Below the pieces are notes generated by a model. The model did not search any database. It was not told the origin of the DNA and worked only from the letters and a program-made list of their open reading frames with translations. Positions 16,530 to 24,971 of a stretch of DNA of 50,388 nt are shown piece after piece. The position numbers and the translations under genes were made by a program. Numbering within the stretch: the stretch's first letter is position 1; every line of letters starts with the position of its first letter. Source of the stretch: JAWCNN01 sp038848005 (lineage in GTDB: Archaea > Thermoproteota > Bathyarchaeia > Bathyarchaeales > Bathycorpusculaceae); the NCBI GenBank assembly GCA_038848005.1, contig JAWCNZ010000009.1:1-50388 (forward strand), read 5' to 3'.

Positions 16530-18440
16530 TTAAATTTGTTCTCTTCTTGTTGCTTCGATTGTGGCTCTCCTCTCTCTAAAAGTGCTCATGTAAAATATGA
16601 ATTTTCTTAGTTTGTGGTTGTTGAGTATCCAATCTGCTGTTGTGTCCACTATACGTTTGAATTGGTTGTAGTTCCACTTGGCGATTTTGTCCGCTATGAA
16701 TAGGGGTTTATTGTGTCCGAAGGCTTCTGGAATGCTGGACGGCACCATCGCCTCCAACATAATCATTATCATGTTTTGGATTTTGTTTGGAACAGCCTTA
16801 TTCACATACAATATTGTTTCAACTGGCTCTTTTGTTCCGTCGCTGAGTTCGTTCCAGAACTCCACAATGTTTTCGGGTTTGTAATCGTATTCTGGATAAA
16901 CTAGGCGGTCTACTAGTAAGACATTGCTTCTTAACAGCGGGTCTGTCGTGGCTTGGCTTAATTGCACATAAGTTTTTAGAAAGGTTTTTTCCAGTCCAAT
17001 TTTATTTTTTATTGCACCCGAAACATAGCCTTTCCCGTTTTGTTTATCTGGAACCATCGTCCTGTAAGCGGAATCATATTCTATTAGGGTCCATGGCGTT
17101 TTTATTTTTTCTGGGTTGAATATGCTTACGGATTGGAGTACCATACGGTCTGTGTTGGGTAGCTTTTCAATTTCTTCTTGAAAAACAGCGGTTTTCAGCA
17201 GTTCCTCATTATTCATTATCGGGATTAATTGCCGTTTAAAGTCTCTTGCGGCTGTGTCCTTCGTTATGCCTACAAGCAAAACATGCCTTTCCCAGCATTC
17301 TTCCATAAGCATTTGCAAGGCGAAAAGTGTCAGAAAAGCGATGTCGAGGGTTGTCAGCCAATGTTCTTTCCCATCCTTCAAAATCTTCATTAGACTTGCT
17401 GTTTCTGGATTTTCTGCAAAAAAGAATTGTTCACCTAGGTTTGTTACAAGTTTTTTAATGCGTTCCCAAGTTGTTGCGTATTTCGGATTTAAACTGTAAA
17501 CATCTTTTTTCTCTTCTAAAATGCCGTGTTTAACCAACTGTTTAACGTAGCGGTTTACTCTTTTTGCTCTTTTCTCGTCTTTTATGCCGAATTCGGCGAG
17601 AACATCCGTTTCCGTTAGGGTTTCTTTTTGTTTGGCTAGGTGGATTATTGCGTAGCGTAAATAGTCAGCTCTTGGAGGTGGCAAGCCTAAAGCCCTATTG
17701 TAAACGTGTTGTCTCGCTATTGTTAAGTCGTTGATGCCTATTGGTTCGCCGTCAACTTTGTATCCGAGTATACTGCTTTTTTTCTCCCACAGCTCACGCC
17801 ATGAGGTGTCGTATAGTAAGCTTGCCCTTTCTATGGATAGGCTCCTATCCAACAGTATTATGTGTGTTTTTTGGTTTGGGTCTGTGGCAAGTTTGTAAGC
17901 GAGATAATACTCGGCAAAAGTCATTATCCAATTTGCAATTGTCGCATTGTTTATTATTTTTTCTTCTTCTGGTTGTTCAACAGCAAAAAATGTTTGGTCC
18001 ACATCTGGAATTTCATTAACATAGATTGGCACAACGCTTGATATGCCTGCTCCACGCTGAAGAATTCCCTCGTCATACTTAACAATGGGCTTAGCATCTT
18101 CTCGAAACGTTATAGAGCCTGTTGAAGCATAAGCTCCGCCGAAGAAAATCACCAAATCAAATAAGGATCTCGAATACATTGTGCCGTCTATTCCTGCAAA
18201 ACGAACAGCAGATGTTCCAAAAAACTCGTGGGCAGTCTCGTAGGCATCTTTGAAGTTGAATTCGGTTTTTATAAGGTTTGAAAGCAAACTTTCATGGAAA
18301 TTTTTAAGAGAGGCAAAACGTTGTTCATAATCCATAACTTGCCTTGAAGCTCCAAGCCTTAGCACTTCGCTTGTTCTCTTTAAAGCCTCGCCCAATGAAG
18401 ACAAAGCGGTTTCCTCCTCATCCGCATTAATGCTTGTCAC
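16530..18440 (-). CDS. NurA-domain nuclease, long form
   Basis: A 636-residue protein. The NurA start is clear at about 80-105 (RFAGIDGTMYSRSLFDLVIF, carrying the first catalytic Asp), IILLDRSLS near 200 supplies another acidic residue, and KTYVQLSQATTDPLLRSNVL then LVDRLVYPEYDY near the C-terminus match the NurA end. NurA is the 5'-3' nuclease that works with the HerA helicase in DNA-end resection. Usual length is about 330-450; the extra middle part includes a winged-helix-like segment (AEFGIKDEKRAKRVNRYVKQ) near 285-310. No HerA, Mre11 or Rad50 gene is adjacent. It stands alone. Confidence 0.78.
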   Translation of the reverse strand: MTSINADEEETALSSLGEALKRTSEVLRLGASRQVMDYEQRFASLKNFHESLLSNLIKTEFNFKDAYETAHEFFGTSAVRFAGIDGTMYSRSLFDLVIFFGGAYASTGSITFREDAKPIVKYDEGILQRGAGISSVVPIYVNEIPDVDQTFFAVEQPEEEKIINNATIANWIMTFAEYYLAYKLATDPNQKTHIILLDRSLSIERASLLYDTSWRELWEKKSSILGYKVDGEPIGINDLTIARQHVYNRALGLPPPRADYLRYAIIHLAKQKETLTETDVLAEFGIKDEKRAKRVNRYVKQLVKHGILEEKKDVYSLNPKYATTWERIKKLVTNLGEQFFFAENPETASLMKILKDGKEHWLTTLDIAFLTLFALQMLMEECWERHVLLVGITKDTAARDFKRQLIPIMNNEELLKTAVFQEEIEKLPNTDRMVLQSVSIFNPEKIKTPWTLIEYDSAYRTMVPDKQNGKGYVSGAIKNKIGLEKTFLKTYVQLSQATTDPLLRSNVLLVDRLVYPEYDYKPENIVEFWNELSDGTKEPVETILYVNKAVPNKIQNMIMIMLEAMVPSSIPEAFGHNKPLFIADKIAKWNYNQFKRIVDTTADWILNNHKLRKFIFYMSTFRERRATIEATRREQI

Positions 18441-18549
18441 AGTAAAAACATTTGTTACACAAAATCTTAAAATTGCTATGAATAGTTTGGCTTGTGTTAA
18501 AGCTTATATTCGGATTCTGAGGTTAACATAATTTCTGAGGTAAAACTCA

Positions 18550-18942
18550 ATGATTAATGTTAAATCCATTTTATTAAGAAAGAGCGAGTTGCTTTTGTTG
18601 AGGCTGAAAGCGCAGAGAAGCGGTGTTTGGTTTAAGGTGTTTAGCCGTCTTGATAGGGCATTGATTAATTTAGCGATAAAAGTTGCTGATAAGGTGCGAA
18701 GTCCAAGATTGACAGAAGCATTATTGAACGTTATGACTAAGGTTGAGAATTCTGTTGGAAATAGAATTTCCCGAATCATATGCGCAGTTGGTTTTTCCAT
18801 TGCACGTAAACTTGGTTTACTTGCCAAGAAGTGGGGTAACCCGTTTGCGGAAAGTTGGATGTCGGATTTATCTTTTGCAAGGTTTCTTGCAATTATGCAC
18901 ATTAACGATGTAGGGACAACCCGTCAGCAAATGAAGAGATAA
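18550..18942 (+). CDS. Small basic all-helical protein of unknown function
   Basis: A 130-residue protein, predicted almost wholly alpha-helical and basic (many Arg/Lys; WFKVFSRLDRALINLAIKVA, LNVMTKVENSVGNRISRI). It has no signal peptide or clear membrane span. It sits 6 bp before the processive GT2, so it is first in the 18.5-27.7 kb operon. A TATA-like CTTATATT at about 18503 lies upstream. I have no functional assignment; similar small helical proteins seem to accompany archaeal glycosyltransferases, though that is from memory. The opposite-strand ORF here is a shadow. Confidence 0.7.
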   Translation: MINVKSILLRKSELLLLRLKAQRSGVWFKVFSRLDRALINLAIKVADKVRSPRLTEALLNVMTKVENSVGNRISRIICAVGFSIARKLGLLAKKWGNPFAESWMSDLSFARFLAIMHINDVGTTRQQMKR

Positions 18943-18948
18943 AATGCC

Positions 18949-20202
18949 TTGTTAAACATAGCATACACAATTTTAATTTGCCTTTCTCTCGTTGTCTTGG
19001 TGTGGTCGCTTTACAATTTGCCAATTTTGGCTGTCGGTGTCAAAAATTTGCGGCTAGGCAAGAAAAAATTTAATAGAATATTCCATAGCGGAAAGGATTT
19101 GCCTACATTTTCAATTGTTGTTCCAGTTAAAAATGAAGAGAAAGTTATCGCGAGGCTTTTTGACGCTTTGTTAAGGCTGAACTATCCTAAGGATAAAATG
19201 GAAATAATTGTTGTTGAGGACGGTTCAACTGATAAGACGCCTGAAATTTGCATGAAATATGCTGGAGAATGCGGAAGCAATGTTAAAATCTTGCGTAAAT
19301 CAGTTTCTAATGGCAAGCCTTCAGCCCTAAATTATGGAATAAAAAATGCTAATGGGCAGATTATTGGAATTTTTGACGCAGACAACGTTCCAGACACGAA
19401 TGCCCTAATAAAAGTGTGCAAGTATTTCGAAGACCCAGAGGTTGCTGCTGTTCAAGGTCGAACTTTGTCAATCAACTCGGAAGAAAACATGTTAACCAAA
19501 TTCATATCTTACGAGGAGGCTGTTTGGTGTGAAACATACTTGCGCGGCAAAGACATCCTAAACTTGTTTGTCCACTTAAAGGGAAGCTGCCAATTCATAA
19601 GGCGAGATGTCCTGAAAAAACTTAACGGCTTCGATGAAAAAGCCATGTCAGAGGATATGGAAATATCGGTGAGGCTTACGGAAAAAGGCTACAAAATTAG
19701 GTATGCGCCTGACGTTTATTCTTGGCAGGAAACACCAGCGGATTTAAAACAACTGTTTAAACAACGCACAAGATGGTTTAGGGGAACAATTGAAGTTGCC
19801 CTAAAATATGGCAAGCTTATGACTAAGCTCAGCAGAAAGAATTTTGACGCTGAAACAACACTTTTTGGACCACTCATATTAATCGCTTCTATGGTAGCTT
19901 ACATTGCTGGATTCAGCGCTTTCTTTTCACCCATTCAATTTAATGTTTTATGGGACATTATGATAAAGTTAATGACAATAACGAGCACATTAACAATTTT
20001 TGTCTGTGGTTTGGCATTAATTTACGTTTCGAAGCCTAGAAGGACGGCGAATTTACTTTGGCTCCCGTTCATGTACTTCTACTGGAGTTTACAAGCGTTT
20101 ATAGCCTTTTACGCAGCATTATTAATTTTGCTGCGCCGGTCGAGGAAGTGGGAAAAGACCGACAAAAAAGGCATCATAAACAATAAGAATGCGTGTTTTT
20201 AA
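18949..20202 (+). CDS. Processive membrane GT2 glycosyltransferase (cellulose/hyaluronan synthase-like)
   Basis: A 417-residue protein starting with TTG. An N-terminal membrane helix (about 4-30) is followed by a GT2 domain: FSIVVPVKNEEKVIARLF, IIVVEDGSTDKT, IGIFDADNVPD (DxD), MSEDMEISVRL (ED) and KQRTRWFRG (the QxxRW motif of processive enzymes). At least three membrane helices follow (LILIASMVAYIAGF, LTIFVCGLALIYV, FYWSLQAFIAFYAALL). It should polymerise or transfer sugars across the membrane. It overlaps the next gene by 14 bp. Confidence 0.9.
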   Translation: MLNIAYTILICLSLVVLVWSLYNLPILAVGVKNLRLGKKKFNRIFHSGKDLPTFSIVVPVKNEEKVIARLFDALLRLNYPKDKMEIIVVEDGSTDKTPEICMKYAGECGSNVKILRKSVSNGKPSALNYGIKNANGQIIGIFDADNVPDTNALIKVCKYFEDPEVAAVQGRTLSINSEENMLTKFISYEEAVWCETYLRGKDILNLFVHLKGSCQFIRRDVLKKLNGFDEKAMSEDMEISVRLTEKGYKIRYAPDVYSWQETPADLKQLFKQRTRWFRGTIEVALKYGKLMTKLSRKNFDAETTLFGPLILIASMVAYIAGFSAFFSPIQFNVLWDIMIKLMTITSTLTIFVCGLALIYVSKPRRTANLLWLPFMYFYWSLQAFIAFYAALLILLRRSRKWEKTDKKGIINNKNACF

Positions 20203-21745
20203 AGTGAAGACACCTTTAAGTCCAGAGTTCTCAGACAGAAAGAGCCTAGCATTACTTTTTTCTGCTGGGTTTATTGTCAGATTTATCCCTGAAATGTTGG
20301 CTTGGCCTCATCCAATAGGTTTTGACACCATATACTATGCATTTGTCATGAAAAATGGCGTGGTTTGGCCTCATTGGAGCTCATTTTTCACGTCATCATG
20401 GCTTTTTCACGCTATTTCAGTTTCGCTTTACAAGGTTTTTGGCAGCAACCCATTTATATTGTTGAAGGTTTTAGCTCCAATATTGTTTGGGTTAAATGTT
20501 GCTGGAATTTTTTGGTTTGCAAGAAAAATGTTAAGCTGGGGCGTCCGCATTAGTTTATTGGCTGGATTTTTTTTCGCTTTGCAATTGGCTTCCGTAAGGA
20601 TTAGTTGGGACTTGCTTAGAAACACACTTGGACTTGGCATTTTATTGTTCACCTTACCATTCATTAAAACTCTCAATTCTAATCGGGGTTTTGCATGTTT
20701 TGTTTTGCTTTCGCTTTTCTCAGTTTTTGCCCACGAGTATGTGGCTGTCACTTTGCTTTTCATAGTTTTCAGCTTGGTTTTATGGTCTAAATTAAAGGGG
20801 GAAGAATTAACAGGCAATAAGCGGTTGTTTTTGGCTGTTTCTCCAGCGCTGACCGTTTTCTCAATAAGCCTTTATTTGAGGCTTTTTCCAATACGCTATA
20901 AAATTGAAACTAACGTATTAAACGCTGGCGACACTGTTTATGCTAGCGTTGGAAGCTTCTTTCTAACTAACTATTTAAGCGTGAAAACCTCAGTTGATTG
21001 GTATGCCTCTTATTTCGACTTGTTTTTAAGCGTGACTGCGCTGTTTTCTTTGTTGTATTTGCCTTACATCTTTTTTGTTTGGAAAGGCTTATTCCAAAAT
21101 CAAATTTTAAGCTGTTGGACTGCGTTGCTTTTGATTGGTTCTTTTGGTTGTGTGGTTTTTCCTTTTTGCGCTTTGCAATATTGGCATCGTTGGATGTTTA
21201 TGCTGGTTTATCCATTCACCTTCTACGCAGTAAACGGTTTTACGAAGTATTGGCGAAACCATAAAGCTCACGGAAACCTTTACAACAGAAAAGTTTGTGG
21301 CGTGGCTTTGTTGACGGTTTTAGTGGGATGTGCTTATCTGGGTACTCCTGTTTATTTCACTAGGGTTTTCACCGCTGATGTGAACTTTTACTTTCCTCCA
21401 GTTTACAAGTATATTTCTTTCGCTCCAACGGTTCCTTACGAGGATGTGGATGATGTTGTTGGGGCTTTGGAGTGGCTTGACAAAAATATGGATGAGCGCA
21501 GTTGTGTTTTGTTGCAGCATGCGTTTTTGTGGTGGGGAAAATTATATTTAGGTAATGAGCGTATAATCGTGCATTTTGAGAATGATGTGGATTTGGCTTT
21601 GGATTCAGCTTTCGACTACGGCTTTAGCAACGTCTACTTTGTCTGGTGGAACACGCCTATCGGATGGTATGGCATCACAGTTCCCGAAGGCTTTGTTAGG
21701 CTCTGGGATTTTGGCAGAATATCCGTCTACAAATTTTGTGGGTGA
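20189..21745 (+). CDS. Multi-pass membrane glycosyltransferase-like protein (GT39/GT-C type)
   Basis: A 518-residue protein with about 10-11 hydrophobic helices and a soluble C-terminal ~110 residues. Near the N-terminus, PHPIGFDTIYYAFVMKNG lies in the first loop, where GT-C enzymes carry a catalytic acidic residue (the Asp in GFDTIYY). GT-C proteins use lipid-phosphate sugars outside the membrane. The upstream processive GT2 and downstream DPM-synthase-like GT2 could make the lipid donor. No exact family is claimed. It overlaps both neighbours slightly. Confidence 0.7.
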   Translation: MRVFKVKTPLSPEFSDRKSLALLFSAGFIVRFIPEMLAWPHPIGFDTIYYAFVMKNGVVWPHWSSFFTSSWLFHAISVSLYKVFGSNPFILLKVLAPILFGLNVAGIFWFARKMLSWGVRISLLAGFFFALQLASVRISWDLLRNTLGLGILLFTLPFIKTLNSNRGFACFVLLSLFSVFAHEYVAVTLLFIVFSLVLWSKLKGEELTGNKRLFLAVSPALTVFSISLYLRLFPIRYKIETNVLNAGDTVYASVGSFFLTNYLSVKTSVDWYASYFDLFLSVTALFSLLYLPYIFFVWKGLFQNQILSCWTALLLIGSFGCVVFPFCALQYWHRWMFMLVYPFTFYAVNGFTKYWRNHKAHGNLYNRKVCGVALLTVLVGCAYLGTPVYFTRVFTADVNFYFPPVYKYISFAPTVPYEDVDDVVGALEWLDKNMDERSCVLLQHAFLWWGKLYLGNERIIVHFENDVDLALDSAFDYGFSNVYFVWWNTPIGWYGITVPEGFVRLWDFGRISVYKFCG

Positions 21746-22689
21746 AAGTTTTGGTTGAAGTTGAAGAAAGCGTTGAACTGGTTAGGGCTAAACCCTTCGT
21801 TGTTGTGGGCATTCCAGCCTTTAATGAGGAGCGTAGTATTGCGCGGGTTGTTTTGGAAGCGCAGCAATATGCAGACGCCGTTATAGTTTGTGATGATGGC
21901 TCAGACGATTTAACTGCAGAAATCGCCGAAAAACTTGGCGCAGAAGTGATTAGGCACGAGGTACGCTTGGGTTATGGCGCTGCACTTCAAAGCCTTTTCA
22001 AGCGTGCCCGTGAGTTGGACGCTGATGTTTTTGTCACTTTGGATGGGGATGGACAGCACAATCCACATGAAATTCCAAGTGTTGTGAAGGCTGTTGTTGA
22101 AGGCGATACAGATATAGCCATCGGCAGCAGGTTCGTTAACGAAAGCCTAGTGCATGGAATGCCTTGGTATAGGTGTTTTGGCATTTGGCTTATCACGAAA
22201 CTTGCGAACAATTCAGCTAAGCATAGCCTCAAGGATGCGCAAAGCGGGTTTAGGGCTTACAGTCGCAAAGCCCTAGAAGTTTTGGATTTGACTGAAAATG
22301 GCATGGGCGTAAGTGTTGAAATACTCCTTGAAGCGCAGAAGCATGGCTTAAAGGTTAGTGAGGTTGCGGCCTCATGCCGTTATGATAAAAGGTTGAAGTC
22401 TTCTAAGCTTAATCCTTTTGGGCATGGTGTAAGCGTTGTAATGTCGCTTGTGCGGTGTATTGTGGAGGAGCATCCGCTGGTTTATCTTGGATTGCCTGGA
22501 ATACTATGCCTAATGGTCGGCGTTGTTTTTGGAGTTTGGATGTTGCAAATTTACGCTGCAGAGCATAGGATTGTGACAAATATAGCTTTAGCCTCAATGG
22601 CATTCACGTTAATTGGGCTTTTTGCGGTGTTCACAGCCATAACACTATACGCAATAACAAGAATTATGAAAAAGATGAATAGCGCTTGA
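21736..22689 (+). CDS. Polyprenyl-phosphate sugar transferase (DPM synthase-like GT2)
   Basis: A 317-residue protein; TTG at 21736 or GTG at 21742 could start it. The GT2 domain has VVGIPAFNEERSIARVVLEA, VIVCDDGSDDLTAEIA, FVTLDGDGQHNPHEI (DxD) and IAIGSRFVNES, all typical of dolichol-phosphate mannose/glucose synthases. Two C-terminal membrane helices (YLGLPGILCLMVGVVF and IALASMAFTLIGLFAVFT) anchor it. It likely charges a polyprenol phosphate for the adjacent GT-C proteins. It overlaps the next gene by 4 bp. Confidence 0.88.
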   Translation: MWVKVLVEVEESVELVRAKPFVVVGIPAFNEERSIARVVLEAQQYADAVIVCDDGSDDLTAEIAEKLGAEVIRHEVRLGYGAALQSLFKRARELDADVFVTLDGDGQHNPHEIPSVVKAVVEGDTDIAIGSRFVNESLVHGMPWYRCFGIWLITKLANNSAKHSLKDAQSGFRAYSRKALEVLDLTENGMGVSVEILLEAQKHGLKVSEVAASCRYDKRLKSSKLNPFGHGVSVVMSLVRCIVEEHPLVYLGLPGILCLMVGVVFGVWMLQIYAAEHRIVTNIALASMAFTLIGLFAVFTAITLYAITRIMKKMNSA

Positions 22690-23687
22690 CAAGCTACTCT
22701 ATTTCTTTCGAACCTTTTGTCTCAGTTATTATTCCAACTTTAAATGAAGAAAAATACATTGGCAAATGTTTAGAGTCTCTCGCTAATCAAACCTATCCTA
22801 AGAATAAGTTTGAGGTTTTAGTGATTGATGGGCTGTCTACGGATAATACTCTAAACATTGCGAAGGGTTTTAGGGACAAAATTTATTTACGTATACTCAA
22901 AAATCCGAGGGTCAAGCATGTTTTTGCTCTTAATGAAGGAATACGACGGGCCAGAGGCGATTTTTTTGTGGTTATTAGTGGGCATTCTTTTGTTGAGAGA
23001 GATTTTTTAGAGAAAAGTGTTAAGACGTTTGCTGAGGTGCGAAAAAACGAACCAAAATTAGCGGCGGTTGGTGGGCGTATCGTAATGGTGTATGAAAATT
23101 CTTTCGCTAGGCTGGTTTCTCTGCTTTTTACCTCACCATTTTCTGGAGTTAGTAGTTTTTGGTATTCTACGAAGGCTTCCTTTGCTAGTACTGTAGCTTT
23201 TGGCTTTTACGATAAGAAAATTGTTATAAAGGTTGGCTTTTTCGACGAGGATATGATTAAAGGACAAGATTTTGAACTAAATCTGCGTCTGTATAGACGA
23301 GGGTATAAGCTGTATTATAATCCTAACATCCGGTCATATTATTATGCGCGAAACAACCTCAAAAGTTTCTTGAAACAAACTTTTGATAACGGTATAGCCA
23401 AGGGATTATGCGTAAGAAAGGGCTATATCCGTGCCATTTGGTTCGTTCCATCGGCGTTTGTTATATACTCACTGTTTTTGTTTATAGAGCCTTTCTTGCG
23501 AAGTGTTTGGCCTTTTTCTTTTGCTCCTTTGGGTGTTTATTGGATTGCCAATATTTTTTTATCGGCAAAAGTTGCGAAGAAAAAGATTCAAATTTTTCTT
23601 CTGCCTCTCATGTTTTGGATTTTACATAGTGTTGCTGGAATAGGTTTCGTTATCGGATTGCTATTCGGAAAAAAGGTGTTAAATTAA
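22686..23687 (+). CDS. GT2 glycosyltransferase with C-terminal membrane helices
   Basis: A 333-residue protein starting with TTG. The GT2 region reads VSVIIPTLNEEKYIGKCLES, VLVIDGLSTDNTLNIA, VFALNEGIRRARGDFFVVIS and FFDEDMIKGQDFELNLRLYR (acceptor base region). About three hydrophobic segments follow from residue 250 (IWFVPSAFVIYSLFLFIEPF; IANIFLSA; LPLMFWILHSVAGIGFVIG). It resembles ExoM/succinoglycan-type transferases. It probably extends the lipid-linked glycan. It is tightly coupled to the preceding gene by a 4-bp overlap. Confidence 0.87.
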   Translation: MTSYSISFEPFVSVIIPTLNEEKYIGKCLESLANQTYPKNKFEVLVIDGLSTDNTLNIAKGFRDKIYLRILKNPRVKHVFALNEGIRRARGDFFVVISGHSFVERDFLEKSVKTFAEVRKNEPKLAAVGGRIVMVYENSFARLVSLLFTSPFSGVSSFWYSTKASFASTVAFGFYDKKIVIKVGFFDEDMIKGQDFELNLRLYRRGYKLYYNPNIRSYYYARNNLKSFLKQTFDNGIAKGLCVRKGYIRAIWFVPSAFVIYSLFLFIEPFLRSVWPFSFAPLGVYWIANIFLSAKVAKKKIQIFLLPLMFWILHSVAGIGFVIGLLFGKKVLN

Positions 23688-23726
23688 AATGTTTAGAATA
23701 TTTGTTGCTCTAATAAGCATTTACTC

Positions 23727-24971
23727 ATGTATAAGGTGCGCTACGTGAAATCGAAAACTTTCAGTTTGGAGACTTTACGGTGGAGAAATAACAAAATTAA
23801 TGTGCTGTATATCGCTGACTTCGTCTCTTTAAGCTCCAAGAAAGGTGACATGGTGCATGTTAAGGAATTTCTGAAGGTGTTATCCAAGAAAAAGCTTAGA
23901 GTATCGTTAATTATACGTGGTCAAAAAACACCTAACTATTCGAAAATCAGCATACTTAATTTACCTGACTGGAAATTTCGTATGTCATTTTCTTCATGCA
24001 TTCTTTTCCTTTTTACACATATTCTAAGTTTTTCTATGTGTGTTATTAAAATATTAACAGACCGCCCCTCTTTTGTATATCAAAGGGATAATGGAATAAA
24101 CTTTGGTGTGGTCGCAGCGAAAATATTTCATGTCCCTGTAATTCTTGAGTTAAATGGAGATATACTGCTAGACAATCCCTCTTTCAATGAAACGCTTATT
24201 CGCTGGGTAATTGAAAAAGCGATAAGGTTTACATATTCAAAAGCAGATTTGGTGATAATGCCCTCTCATGGCCAAATTTCAATTTTCAAATCTTACAAAT
24301 GTAGACCAAAAAATTTTTTCGTAGTTCCAAACGGTGTTGATCCAGTCAAGTTTCATCCGATTGAAACGAACTTGTGTAGAAAAGCTGTTGGATTGGACGA
24401 ATCTCCTCTTTTCCTAGGATTTATAGGAAGTCTTTCCCCTGAGCAAGGGGTGGAAAACGCCATTATTGGTTTTTCAAAATTTTTAAAAGAAGAACAAGCT
24501 CAGGATGTAAAATTTATTATTGTAGGTGAAGGTCCATTAATGAAGAAACTGAAGGAATTAACATCAAACTTACAGTTAGACGATTTCGTGCTATTCTTAG
24601 GATGTGTACCGCATGAAAATGTTCCTTGTATAATTAATGCTTGTGATGTTTGTATTGCGCCTTTTACTGCTTGGCGAAACAAGAAAATCGGCGTATCCCC
24701 CCTCAAACTATACGAGTATTTATCCTGCGGCAAACCCGTAATCGCATCCGCAATTCCAGGAACAGAAATAATAAAAGAATTAGACGCAGGAATCCTCGTG
24801 GAACCCGACAACCCCGAAGCACTAAAAGAAGCCTACAAAGAAGCCATCAAAAAACTCCCATACTGGAAGAAAAAAGCACACGCCATCCACAAAGAAATAG
24901 CAACAAAACACTCATGGGACAACAGAGTTGAAACCATACTAAAAATAATACACCAAATCAGTCACAAATGA
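23727..24971 (+). CDS. GT4-family glycosyltransferase
   Basis: A 414-residue GT-B enzyme. It has VAAKIFHVPVILELNGD, NFFVVPNGVDPVKFHP, LGFIGSLSPEQGVENAI, FIIVGEGPL, VLFLGCVPHENVPCIINACD and donor-binding VSPLKLYEYLSCGKPVIAS. The start is uncertain: ATG at 23727, or a later one near INVLYIADFVSL. Base composition changes abruptly at about 24690: the last ~280 bp are C/A-rich on the coding strand and continue in style into the next gene, suggesting a recombined 3' end. Its stop overlaps the next start by 4 bp. Confidence 0.85.
   Translation: MYKVRYVKSKTFSLETLRWRNNKINVLYIADFVSLSSKKGDMVHVKEFLKVLSKKKLRVSLIIRGQKTPNYSKISILNLPDWKFRMSFSSCILFLFTHILSFSMCVIKILTDRPSFVYQRDNGINFGVVAAKIFHVPVILELNGDILLDNPSFNETLIRWVIEKAIRFTYSKADLVIMPSHGQISIFKSYKCRPKNFFVVPNGVDPVKFHPIETNLCRKAVGLDESPLFLGFIGSLSPEQGVENAIIGFSKFLKEEQAQDVKFIIVGEGPLMKKLKELTSNLQLDDFVLFLGCVPHENVPCIINACDVCIAPFTAWRNKKIGVSPLKLYEYLSCGKPVIASAIPGTEIIKELDAGILVEPDNPEALKEAYKEAIKKLPYWKKKAHAIHKEIATKHSWDNRVETILKIIHQISHK

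Noticed and set aside
18504..18902. 132-codon minus-strand ORF opposite the small helical protein
   Set aside because: Plus-strand reading has better composition, spacing to the next gene and a promoter; the minus ORF is a shadow.
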